From NCBI RefSeq assembly GCF_015354445.1, contig NZ_JADKYT010000001.1, positions 1,178,001-1,242,000 of the forward strand: a stretch of 64,000 nucleotides of DNA, in the 5' to 3' direction. Each line of letters opens with the position of its first letter. Position 1 is the stretch's first letter. This DNA is from Methylophilus sp. QUAN (GTDB taxonomy: Bacteria; Pseudomonadota; Gammaproteobacteria; Burkholderiales; Methylophilaceae). The notes beneath the pieces are model-generated. The model did not search any database. It had not been told where the DNA came from and saw only the letters and a list, made by a program, of their open reading frames with translations. Both the position numbers and the translations under genes were made by a program. Shown here piece by piece: positions 8,361-16,584 of this stretch.

Positions 8361-10454
8361 TTAGTAGTTTTTGAAGAGGCGTCTAGCTTTAACGAGTAGC
8401 TTGTAACCAAAATTGGCTGAGCGGAAATAAATGAATCGGAGTGTCCATCTACCCCAAAATGTAAGCGAGTCAAGCTTGGTTTTGTAATAAATCCTATAGT
8501 AAATAGACTTTATGGATTGTTTTTGTAGTAATCTTGAAAAGCTAAGATCTAAGCCTTGGTAATTTTTAGCTGTTTTGATTAAACGCTTACCACTTTCAGC
8601 AAATTGAGGCACTGATAAAAAGGCATAAGCATAATAAGTATATAGCCCTGATAAGCCTTTATTTCTTACTGTAAGATCAACCTCTGTGTCTTCTGTAGAG
8701 ATTTTATTTGCATAATAGTCAAGAGCGCTAGAGATTTTATGCGGATCCTGACTCTGTAAGGAGTTATCTTCATGAGTCCTCAATAAGCAAGTGAAATCTG
8801 GCATTGCATCAATTCGATAGCGTTTTGAAATACGGCGCCACATATCTGTGTCTTCGAATCTATCCATATCCTCATCGAATCCCCCGACTTGATCTAGAAC
8901 AGACTTGTAAGTCATTACGGTTGGTAGAGTTATAGTAACTGGGGTGAAAAATGCAATGCTTTGGTAAATTAGGCCTGAAACTGAGGCTATATATTTATGA
9001 TCTAACAATCGTCCGTAAGTGTTGATACAATGAGCTGAGGTATAAATCATTCCGACTCCGGGATGATTTTTTAAATAAGAAACTTGTAGTTCGATTTTAT
9101 TGGGTAAATAAAGATCATCCGAGTCTAAAAAGGTAATGTATTTACCTGAGGCAAGTGATAGTGCATGGTTTCTAGCATTTGAACGTCCTCTGTTATTTTG
9201 CTTAATATAAGTTAGTCTTTTATCAGTTATTTTGGAAACTATAAGCTGAGTATTGTCGGTGGATCCATCATCAATGACGATCAACTCTATGTTTGAGTAT
9301 GTTTGAGATAAAACGCTTACAATCGCTTCACCTATGAATTCGGCGCGATTGTATGTAGGTATAATGATGCTAACCAAGTCCGCGTCGTTTCTAAGTAGCT
9401 CAGTCTTCTCCAAGTAAAGACGTCCTGCATCTGCAGCATATCGATCAGCAAATAACTCTATTTCACTAACCCTACGATAAATAGTTTCCATTTCAGTACA
9501 TAGAGTGGAGGCTGGCTCTATTGCTAAAATATCATATGGCTCTCTACCATATCCCTGCAGACTTAAATCTTGTAGTTGCTCACCAGATATAAGGTCAATT
9601 TCGATCAATGAAGCATTGGCAATCACTTGTTGATTTGCCGGAAGTATTTGTTTTGTACTTCTTGAAATGGATCTGTCAGCACTAATGCCAATAAAAATAC
9701 TCTGATTAACTACTGCAATTCCTCGAGCATATCCTTTCAATTTCAAGTCGAGTCTTTTGATCCATTCATTTTTGTTATTTTCTAATACATACACCTTTTG
9801 TTTAGCAGACTCTGCAAAAATAAGGCGATCATCAATTACCACGGGACTATGTGGCTGTTTTAGGCCTTCAACAATATTCTCATTAGTGGCTAAATAAAAA
9901 ACTCTGCCATTGGAGCCCCACGAGTTTTCAGAGTTTTTGGGACCAAAACAAGATGCAATCAATTGTCCTCGATGAATAGATAAGCCGTTTAAATGAATCT
10001 CATCTTTTTCGTGACTAACGTTTGGGTAGCTCCAGAATAGTTCTTCATTACTTAAATAGTTGTTGGTAAATGGGATTCGATAGACTTCATTCGTACCCGT
10101 ACTTGCCAAATATATACAGTTCTCATGAAATACCATTGAGTGGCTGTCTTTGCATTTATGTAAGTGAAGGAAACTTATTACCTCTAGAGTTGAGAGCGAG
10201 ATGCAAGTAATCGAAGGTTTTGATCCTTGCGTTGCAATAAATATGTTCTCTCCACTTTTGCAAATGCCAGCAATGCCTGAGAAGTCCTGTCTCAACTCTT
10301 CAGGAATTCCCGTAATATCTATCCAGTTGGACTCCTTACTTTGCGGGTCTATTACGCATAGGGAGTGATTAGGAGAGGTTGATTGGTTGCAAAATGAAAT
10401 AAGTAAATGTGTATGATCCATAGATTCTACGATTGGAGCTGTATCCTGACTCAC
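8361..10454 (-). CDS. propeller-like domain fused to GT2 glycosyltransferase
   Basis: A 697-residue fusion. Residues 1 to about 315 consist of short repeating beta-strand blocks with a central DSHSMVFHENCIYLASTGTN and LNGLSIHRGQLIASCF; this resembles the propeller-like proteins of the DUF4915/TIGR03032 group, so I read it as a carbohydrate- or protein-binding propeller. Residues from about 360 form a GT2 enzyme: VSIIIPTYNRAEFIGEAI, LIVIDDGSTDNTQ, FLDSDDLYLPNKIE (metal site) and FEDTDMWRRIS. A linker predicted to be helical joins them. Stop and start overlaps with both neighbours show tight coupling in the polysaccharide operon. The fold call for the N-terminal part is the weakest point; the glycosyltransferase call is solid. 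Confidence 0.78.
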   Translation of the reverse strand: MSQDTAPIVESMDHTHLLISFCNQSTSPNHSLCVIDPQSKESNWIDITGIPEELRQDFSGIAGICKSGENIFIATQGSKPSITCISLSTLEVISFLHLHKCKDSHSMVFHENCIYLASTGTNEVYRIPFTNNYLSNEELFWSYPNVSHEKDEIHLNGLSIHRGQLIASCFGPKNSENSWGSNGRVFYLATNENIVEGLKQPHSPVVIDDRLIFAESAKQKVYVLENNKNEWIKRLDLKLKGYARGIAVVNQSIFIGISADRSISRSTKQILPANQQVIANASLIEIDLISGEQLQDLSLQGYGREPYDILAIEPASTLCTEMETIYRRVSEIELFADRYAADAGRLYLEKTELLRNDADLVSIIIPTYNRAEFIGEAIVSVLSQTYSNIELIVIDDGSTDNTQLIVSKITDKRLTYIKQNNRGRSNARNHALSLASGKYITFLDSDDLYLPNKIELQVSYLKNHPGVGMIYTSAHCINTYGRLLDHKYIASVSGLIYQSIAFFTPVTITLPTVMTYKSVLDQVGGFDEDMDRFEDTDMWRRISKRYRIDAMPDFTCLLRTHEDNSLQSQDPHKISSALDYYANKISTEDTEVDLTVRNKGLSGLYTYYAYAFLSVPQFAESGKRLIKTAKNYQGLDLSFSRLLQKQSIKSIYYRIYYKTKLDSLTFWGRWTLRFIYFRSANFGYKLLVKARRLFKNY

Positions 10455-11869
10455 GTTAGATCACCTTTTTTAGCAAAAACATCTGTCACATACGGAGAGT
10501 AACCAAAGTCAATTATGCCAAAAGAATTTGTTTTATTTTTGTTTAGGGCTACCCGAAATGGCATTGCATCAATGATGCGGTGTAATGACTGCCCCCCATT
10601 TCCACCAACCCCACAATTAATAAAATATGTGCCAGAATTAAGCCCACAGTAAAACTCAAAAAACATCGTTACTTTTTTCCCTTTGGAATAATTCATACCT
10701 TTGAGATTGTCTGCTGGATAAATGCCCCCGCCAAGCTCCACGCCAGTAAGCGTTTTGATTAGTGTATAGAACCGTACACCCTCGCAATTCTTGGTAAAAG
10801 TAACGTCATAACAAAATTTATAACGAGCTCTACCATACAAACAATTCACAATTTGACCATCAATCGTCTCAATTCTAAAGTTTGAAATTTCAGCACCATT
10901 TGGTTCGTAGGCAACCATGCTTTTCGAAACGAGGCTGACATCATAGCTTTCATCAGAGTTACTTTCCTGTAAGGCTTCCGGGGGGATGTTCTCACTAAGA
11001 ACGGCAGATCGCCCCTCATCAGATTGTGCTACCACGAGAGGCTCTACACTACTAACGGACTGATAATTATACTGCCGGATGGATTCTCGTATCTGCAGTG
11101 CCTGTTCGTGGGTAGCGTTCATAAGCTTCTGGTACCAAGCAATTGCTTTTTTGGGCTCTCCTGTAAAAAGCATCTCTCCAGCGTACAGCAGTACTGCCCG
11201 GTCGCATAATTCAACAATAGCGCTGGTTGAATGCGACACGAACAAAATCGTTCCTCCATTGCGTTTGATTTCCTCAATTCTTGCAAAACACTTACGCTGA
11301 AAAGGTTCGTCGCCCACTGCCAGCGCTTCATCCACGATCAAAATGCTTGGGTCAACATTAATAGCAACGGCGAACGCAAGCCGTGCATACATACCACTAG
11401 AGTAATGTTTGACAGGCTGTTCTATAAAATCGCCAATATCAGCAAATGCTGCAATCTCTTCGAAACGACTCTGAATTTCTTCCTGTGTCAACCCAAGAAC
11501 TGTGGCATTCATGTAGACATTTTCGCGTCCAGTGAATTCTGGGTTGAAACCAGCGCCGAGCTCCAAAAGGGCTGCTACTCTACCTCTGGTTTCAACTGCA
11601 CCGCTGGTTGGCTCCAAAGTTCCACAAATCATTTGTAGTAGTGTAGATTTACCAGAACCATTGCGACCGATAATGCCAACAGTTTCACCACTACCTACTT
11701 CAAAAGACACATCATTTAATGCCCAGAACTCACGGAAATAATCGCCAGAGTTGCGGCCAATTAAAGAACGTAACTTGGGTATAACCAACTGTTTCAATCT
11801 ATCTTGAGGGCGATCATAAATGTGATAGCACTTGCTTAGATTTCCTACACGAATAGCAATGTTGTTCAT
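10451..11869 (-). CDS. wzt: polysaccharide ABC exporter, ATP-binding subunit with Wzt-C domain
   Basis: ATPase of an ABC exporter that moves undecaprenyl-linked O-antigen or capsule across the inner membrane, 472 residues. Walker A GRNGSGKST at about 68-76, signature YSSGMYARLAF near 170 and Walker B ILIVDEALAVGD near 190 are intact. A C-terminal extension from about residue 300, with NFRIETIDGQ, FCYDVTF and the jelly-roll-like FYCGLNSGTYFINCGVGG, is the Wzt_C glycan-binding domain that in some O-antigen systems reads a chain-end modification such as a methyl group. This fits the methyltransferase encoded two genes downstream. Overlaps the propeller-glycosyltransferase gene by 4 bp and follows cysC by 2 bp. 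Confidence 0.92.
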   Translation of the reverse strand: MNNIAIRVGNLSKCYHIYDRPQDRLKQLVIPKLRSLIGRNSGDYFREFWALNDVSFEVGSGETVGIIGRNGSGKSTLLQMICGTLEPTSGAVETRGRVAALLELGAGFNPEFTGRENVYMNATVLGLTQEEIQSRFEEIAAFADIGDFIEQPVKHYSSGMYARLAFAVAINVDPSILIVDEALAVGDEPFQRKCFARIEEIKRNGGTILFVSHSTSAIVELCDRAVLLYAGEMLFTGEPKKAIAWYQKLMNATHEQALQIRESIRQYNYQSVSSVEPLVVAQSDEGRSAVLSENIPPEALQESNSDESYDVSLVSKSMVAYEPNGAEISNFRIETIDGQIVNCLYGRARYKFCYDVTFTKNCEGVRFYTLIKTLTGVELGGGIYPADNLKGMNYSKGKKVTMFFEFYCGLNSGTYFINCGVGGNGGQSLHRIIDAMPFRVALNKNKTNSFGIIDFGYSPYVTDVFAKKGDLT

Positions 11870-11871
11870 GG

Positions 11872-12567
11872 TTACGAGTTTTTTATGTGGCTGGTTTGTG
11901 GTTTAGATTTAAGTGCAGAATTAGGTTCTAATCTACCTATACCACGGCTCATTATTTCTTTTATAACTTGCTTGACACAAGCATTCAAATTATCAGAGCC
12001 TGTGTTAATGATTAGATCGGCCTTTACTGGCACTTCGTAAGGCGCAGAGATGCCAGTAAACTCAGCTATCTCTCCTGCACGTGCTTTTTTATAAAGACCT
12101 TTAGTATCTCGATTTTCGCAAACTTCCAGAGAAGCATTACAGTAAATCTCAAAAAAGTCACTTTGCGCAATCATATTGCGCGCGCGTTCTCGGTCAGCGC
12201 GGTAAGGTGATATGAATGCGGTTAAAACAATTACACCTGCCTCCATAAAGAGCTTCGCCACTTCACCAATACGGCGTATATTTTCAATACGATCTTCAGT
12301 AGAAAACCCAAGATCACCACAAAGACCGTGGCGGATATTGTCACCATCTAAAACGAATGTTTGGCATCCAAGTTCATGAAGTCTTTCTTCCACTGCATGC
12401 GCCAGAGTGGACTTGCCTGATCCTGATAAGCCGGTAAACCATAAAACAGCACCACGATGACCATTCTTCTGCTCACGATGTTTTCGACTGATATTTGATT
12501 CGTGCCAAACTGTATTCGTTGAGTTCATTGAATGTGCCGTGTTATTTTTTTGTCTATCAGAGGACAT
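11872..12567 (-). CDS. cysC: adenylylsulfate (APS) kinase
   Basis: Phosphorylates adenosine 5'-phosphosulfate to PAPS. Walker [10 protein letters not shown] (about 46-54 from this start), [46 protein letters not shown] and [17 protein letters not shown] are all hallmark CysC segments, so the enzyme looks active. The start at 12567 has AAAGGG upstream and overlaps the wzm stop by 11 bp; ATG 12528 gives a protein closer in length to E. coli CysC and is a real alternative. No ATP sulfurylase (cysDN or sat) or reductase gene is nearby. Its position between the two exporter subunits suggests that it supplies PAPS for sulfation of the exported glycan rather than for cysteine synthesis; no sulfotransferase is visible in the window. 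Confidence 0.9.
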   Translation of the reverse strand: MSSDRQKNNTAHSMNSTNTVWHESNISRKHREQKNGHRGAVLWFTGLSGSGKSTLAHAVEERLHELGCQTFVLDGDNIRHGLCGDLGFSTEDRIENIRRIGEVAKLFMEAGVIVLTAFISPYRADRERARNMIAQSDFFEIYCNASLEVCENRDTKGLYKKARAGEIAEFTGISAPYEVPVKADLIINTGSDNLNACVKQVIKEIMSRGIGRLEPNSALKSKPQTSHIKNS

Positions 12568-13396
12568 CTGCAAAACCCTTTCTGGTTTTCTGAAACCACC
12601 AGAATCCAATCCACGCTATAACCATGCTCACTAATGAATAAACACCTAATGCAGTCCAATTTGGCACTTCGCCAAATAGCAGCACTTTCCGGGATTCTTC
12701 AATAATCAGCGTAAGTGGATTCAACATCACGAATAATTGCATTTTATGAGGTAAGGTAGCAATGGGATAAAAAACTGGCGAAACAAACAGCATCACTGAA
12801 GTGACTAAGCCGGTTGTTTGGCCTATATCTCTTACGTAAACGCCGGTTGCCGCCAAGAACCAGGCAAAACCAAGCGTAACAATAACAAATGGAAAAGTAA
12901 CCAGCGGGAAAAAGATAATAGTCCACTGCAAATTACCAACAATAATCAACTGTAGTATGACTAGGACAAAAATACTGATGCCAGCATGAAATAGTGCTGA
13001 ACCCATGGCTATCCATGGAAAAATCTCCAGCGGAAAAACTACTTTTTTCACATAACTAACATTACTGTTAATCAAGGCCGGTGCACGGTTGATGCATTCT
13101 GCAAATACACCATGAATAATTAGCCCTACGAATAATACGATTGCGAAGTCAGTATGCCCACCTGTTGGTACATCTCCCCAACGACTTTTAAATACATATG
13201 AAAAAAAGAAGGTGTAAACGCTAAGCATTAATAACGGATTAAAGAATGACCATCCTAACCCGACTACAGAACCACGATAGCGCCCTAAAACTTCTCTCTT
13301 TGTCATTTGGCTGATTAAGCTTCGGTTGCGCAGAAAACTTTTCAGTATTTCGAGAGGGCTAGAGCTGTGATGCTTATGCGGATTCATTTTGACCAA
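12557..13396 (-). CDS. wzm: polysaccharide ABC exporter, permease subunit
   Basis: Inner-membrane permease of 279 residues with about six membrane segments (for example [74 protein letters not shown]). The [11 protein letters not shown] segment before the first helix and [16 protein letters not shown] are typical of the ABC2/Wzm-KpsM family. It pairs with the ATPase encoded two genes downstream. The 5' end overlaps the epimerase gene by 13 bp and the 3' end overlaps cysC. Substrate is inferred from context. Confidence 0.92.
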   Translation of the reverse strand: MVKMNPHKHHSSSPLEILKSFLRNRSLISQMTKREVLGRYRGSVVGLGWSFFNPLLMLSVYTFFFSYVFKSRWGDVPTGGHTDFAIVLFVGLIIHGVFAECINRAPALINSNVSYVKKVVFPLEIFPWIAMGSALFHAGISIFVLVILQLIIVGNLQWTIIFFPLVTFPFVIVTLGFAWFLAATGVYVRDIGQTTGLVTSVMLFVSPVFYPIATLPHKMQLFVMLNPLTLIIEESRKVLLFGEVPNWTALGVYSLVSMVIAWIGFWWFQKTRKGFADVL

Positions 13397-14508
13397 ACTG
13401 TTCTATTCACGAAGTCAACATAGCTTACAACTGCACGCAATACTTTTTTAGAAACTAAACCGCCCAGGTAGTCAGGTGCGATGCTAAATTGCTTTTCTGA
13501 TTTGTTATGCTGCTTTGTCACAATTTGTACTGCATCTAGTACACGTTCCGTTTTAAGTCCACACATAATGAGTGTGCCTTCGTCCATGCCTTCAGGCCTT
13601 TCATGCGCATTGCGGATTGTTACCGCAGGTAAATTAAGCAGAGAAGCCTCTTCAGTAATGGTTCCACTGTCCGAGAGTATGCAAAAAGCTTCTTTTTGCA
13701 GCTTTATATAGTCAAAAAAACCGAAAGGTTTTAAGAAGTGAATTTTGCTATCAAGCGAGTCAACGCCCAGCTTTTCTAAACGCTGCCTTGTACGAGGGTG
13801 TGTGGAAACAACCACTGGCATGCCATGCGCTTTAACCAGTGCCTGCAATGTGTCTAGTAAATCTTGCAGGTTGGTAGGGGAGTCAACGTTTTCTTCTCTG
13901 TGCGTGCTGAGTAGAAAGTATTGCTGGGATGATAGGTTAAGCCGCTCCAATACATTCGATGCCTCAATATTCGGCATATAGTATTCAAGCACCTCTTGCA
14001 TATGGGAGCCAGTTTTAATAATCCGGTCAGCAGGAATTCCCTCCGCAAGCAAATATCTTCTCGCGTGCTCTGTGAGCACCATATTAATATCACTTAGGTG
14101 ATCTAGCACTTTGCGATTAAGCTCTTCTGGTACTCGTTGATCAAAGCAACGATTGCCTGCTTCCATATGAAATACAGGAATTTTACGGCGTTTGGCTGCT
14201 AGTATCGATAGGCATGAGTTGGTGTCGCCATAGAGCAGTAAAGCATCTGGCTTTTCTTTCTCTAGCACTTCATCTGCTTTTTCAATCACTTTGGCGATGG
14301 TTTGGGCGGCATTTTCACCTACGGCAGCCAAAAAATAATCAGGTTTTCGAATACCAAGATCATCAAAGAAAACTTGATTCAGTTCGTAGTCGAAGTTTTG
14401 GCCGGTGTGAACGAGAATGTGCTGCGTATGTTGATCAAATTCTGCAATGACGCGAGACATTTTGATTAATTCTGGTCGCGTGCCAACAATGGTCATGACC
14501 TTAAGCAT
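13384..14508 (-). CDS. UDP-N-acetylglucosamine 2-epimerase family protein (WbjD/WbvD/FnlC type)
   Basis: A 374-residue epimerase of the WecB fold: MTIVGTRPELIKMSRVI at the start, HTGQNFDYELNQVFFDDL, LLYGDTNSCLSILAAKR, FHMEAGNRCFDQRVPEELNRK, LLSTHREENVD and LSDSGTITEEASLLNLPAV. The QNFDYELN and ARRYLLAEG details, and its place next to a FnlA-type dehydratase, point to the C2 epimerase that finishes UDP-L-FucNAc or UDP-L-QuiNAc synthesis rather than WecB making UDP-ManNAc. Overlaps the dehydratase gene by 8 bp and wzm by 13 bp. Which hexosamine is made depends on the reductase encoded two genes upstream. Confidence 0.87.
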   Translation of the reverse strand: MLKVMTIVGTRPELIKMSRVIAEFDQHTQHILVHTGQNFDYELNQVFFDDLGIRKPDYFLAAVGENAAQTIAKVIEKADEVLEKEKPDALLLYGDTNSCLSILAAKRRKIPVFHMEAGNRCFDQRVPEELNRKVLDHLSDINMVLTEHARRYLLAEGIPADRIIKTGSHMQEVLEYYMPNIEASNVLERLNLSSQQYFLLSTHREENVDSPTNLQDLLDTLQALVKAHGMPVVVSTHPRTRQRLEKLGVDSLDSKIHFLKPFGFFDYIKLQKEAFCILSDSGTITEEASLLNLPAVTIRNAHERPEGMDEGTLIMCGLKTERVLDAVQIVTKQHNKSEKQFSIAPDYLGGLVSKKVLRAVVSYVDFVNRTVWSK

Positions 14509-15511
14509 TGAGTTGTTCCTGAATAAAGTCTAGTTTAAGCAATAGTTGCTTAACTTCTTCTAGTGTAAGTTGCTCTGTATTGTGTGAGGTGTAGTCGTCG
14601 AGAGTGGAGAGTTCTAGGTCGCCTTCAACATAGAACTGAGCGTAGTTCAAATCACGGTTATCAGCTGGGATCTGGAAGTAGCGTCCCTTATCTACCGCTT
14701 TTGCCATTTCCTCACGTGATATCAGCGACTCATAAAGCTTTTCACCATGCCTAGTCCCAATAACCTGCATGGGTAACTCTTTTTTAAATAAATCTTTTAA
14801 TGCTTGGGCAAGTACGCCAACAGTAGAGGCTGGGGCTTTCTGAACAAAAATATCTCCTTGCTGGCCGTGTTCAAATGCATAAATTACTAAATCAACGGAG
14901 TCTTCAAGTGACATCAGGAAGCGTGTCATGGCAGGGTCTGTGACGGTGAGGCCCTTGTTTGATTTTAGTTGATCTACAAATAAAGGAATGACTGATCCAC
15001 GAGAAGCCATCACATTGCCGTAACGGGTTGCACAGAACACTGTATCACCTGTTTGTTGATTTCTAGCTTTGGCAACCATGAGTTTTTCCATCATGGCTTT
15101 TGAAATCCCCATGGCATTAATCGGGTATACCGCTTTATCGGTGCTCAGCACAATCACACGCTCTACATTTTGCGCAATTGCAGCATTCATCACATTTTCG
15201 GTGCCTAGCACGTTAGTCTTTACCGCCTCCATAGGGTAAAACTCACAAGAAGGGACTTGTTTTAGTGCGGCCGCATGAAACACATAGTCGACACCTTTCA
15301 TGGCCTCATAAATGCTCTCGTAACTGCGTACATCTCCGATATAGAATTTAAGTTTAGGATGATTGAGCGCTATGCGCATATCTTCTTGCTTTTTTTCATC
15401 GCGGCTGAATATGCGGATTTCACTAATCTCAGTTTCTAAAAAACGCTTTAAAACCGCATTCCCGAAAGATCCAGTGCCACCAGTAATTAAAAGGATTTTA
15501 TTTTTAAACAT
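14501..15511 (-). CDS. UDP-GlcNAc 4,6-dehydratase/5-epimerase (WbjB/WbvB/FnlA/CapE type)
   Basis: Extended short-chain dehydrogenase of 336 residues that makes the 4-keto-6-deoxy-L sugar from UDP-GlcNAc. The NAD-binding motif TGGTGSFG is at 10-17. In place of the usual YxxxK the protein has MGISK (Met134, Lys138), which is the feature that separates CapE/WbjB-type inverting enzymes from ordinary dehydratases; STDKAVYPINA precedes it. VFHAAALKQVPSCE is also typical of this family. It is the second gene of the operon, followed by the epimerase and preceded by the reductase. Confidence 0.9.
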   Translation of the reverse strand: MFKNKILLITGGTGSFGNAVLKRFLETEISEIRIFSRDEKKQEDMRIALNHPKLKFYIGDVRSYESIYEAMKGVDYVFHAAALKQVPSCEFYPMEAVKTNVLGTENVMNAAIAQNVERVIVLSTDKAVYPINAMGISKAMMEKLMVAKARNQQTGDTVFCATRYGNVMASRGSVIPLFVDQLKSNKGLTVTDPAMTRFLMSLEDSVDLVIYAFEHGQQGDIFVQKAPASTVGVLAQALKDLFKKELPMQVIGTRHGEKLYESLISREEMAKAVDKGRYFQIPADNRDLNYAQFYVEGDLELSTLDDYTSHNTEQLTLEEVKQLLLKLDFIQEQLNA

Positions 15512-15526
15512 AATTGACTTTCAATA

Positions 15527-16381
15527 CTACTTGAATTGAAACATGCGTTCTATTAGGTCTGCCCACTGGGGAGGTGAGTAATCAAACGCTTGGTTAAAGC
15601 GATCTGCATTTAGTGATCGATCTATGATGAGTTCTTCAGAGGGCGTAATTGCAATTTTTTTACCGTAAGTATGTGCAACGAGTTTCAACAATTCGAACTT
15701 ATTGATCGGTTCAGATGCAACATGATAGAGGCCATACAGGTGAGGGTTTGGCAGGACTTTGTCACGAATGATTGTGGCAAGCTCTACCGTAGGTAGACCT
15801 GAGAAAATTGCGCGTGTGTAACCTTTTGCTGTATCTTTCTGAGCAATAAACCAGTCAACTAAACTTCTATGTCCATTCAGTTCATGGCCAATAATGGATG
15901 TTCTAAGGGTGATCGTATGCCGCTCCGTGACCTCTCCCAAGAGTTTCGAGCGACCGTATAAATCATCTGCATCAGGAAAGTCTGACTCCAAATATCTTCC
16001 CTTGGCACCTGAAAAAACACAGTCCGTGCTGATATGAACTAGCCTTGCGCCATTTATTTTACAAAGCTGTGCAAGTCTGTGCGGTAATAACGCATTGATA
16101 GGGATCGCAGACAGTGGATCATTCGCATTCGCCAATTGTTTGACAAGGCCAATGCAGTTAACTACAACGTTGGGTTTAATGGAGGCATATATATTGACTA
16201 GACTGTCATGGTTTTCAACATCAACGCCTGTCAATATTTTTTTTTGTGATTTTGCAGGAAATTTTTGATTGTAATTTCCACTTCTTGCAGTGCCAAATAC
16301 CTCAAGGTCTGGATTTTCAGAGAGAACGCGAAACATTGCATTCCCTAGCATCCCAGTGATTCCAAGGACTAAAACTTTCAT
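15527..16381 (-). CDS. RmlD-like reductase for a UDP-4-keto-6-deoxy-L-hexosamine
   Basis: Short-chain dehydrogenase of 284 residues in the RmlD fold: VLGITGMLGNAMF binds NAD(P)H, VVNCIGLVKQ and LVHISTDCVFSGAKGRY follow, and YGRSKLLGE holds the catalytic Tyr-x3-Lys. It lacks the C-terminal cupin domain of WbjC/FnlB/CapF and is therefore closer to WbvR of the UDP-L-QuiNAc route, in which the keto sugar is reduced to UDP-L-RhaNAc before C2 epimerisation. This is the first gene of the operon. The 5' flank to hrpA (203 bp) should hold the operon promoter. Confidence 0.85.
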   Translation of the reverse strand: MKVLVLGITGMLGNAMFRVLSENPDLEVFGTARSGNYNQKFPAKSQKKILTGVDVENHDSLVNIYASIKPNVVVNCIGLVKQLANANDPLSAIPINALLPHRLAQLCKINGARLVHISTDCVFSGAKGRYLESDFPDADDLYGRSKLLGEVTERHTITLRTSIIGHELNGHRSLVDWFIAQKDTAKGYTRAIFSGLPTVELATIIRDKVLPNPHLYGLYHVASEPINKFELLKLVAHTYGKKIAITPSEELIIDRSLNADRFNQAFDYSPPQWADLIERMFQFK

Positions 16382-16584
16382 GATGTTTCTATCGTGAGTA
16401 TTGTGAATTTCTTAATTTTTAGTTTTGAGCCATTAAATTATTATTGCATCAATGCTTTATTAAATTAACTTAACAGCAAAGGAGATAATTGTATCATTTT
16501 TTTAAATCTGGTTTATGAAAATCAATGCTGGTTGCCAGAGTGTTTTTAATGGTAGATCTTATGCCATGTTAAAATCTACCTTCT
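16382..16584. promoter_or_regulatory. divergent promoter region between the polysaccharide operon and hrpA
   Basis: A strongly AT-rich, gene-free stretch from which the 12-kb polysaccharide operon is read leftward and hrpA rightward. No clear operator palindrome or terminator is visible. Exact promoters cannot be fixed by eye because many AT-rich hexamers fit. Confidence 0.5.

Noticed and set aside
8357-8473. N-terminal extension of the glycosyltransferase-methyltransferase gene
   Set aside because: It lies over the end of the upstream gene in another frame and adds no domain sequence; ATG 8356 directly precedes the GT2 start.
4465-10450. Whether the AT-rich glycosyltransferase genes are a separate mobile element
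   Set aside because: No transposase, repeat or integrase flanks them; lower G+C is common for glycan loci and is not by itself proof of recent transfer.
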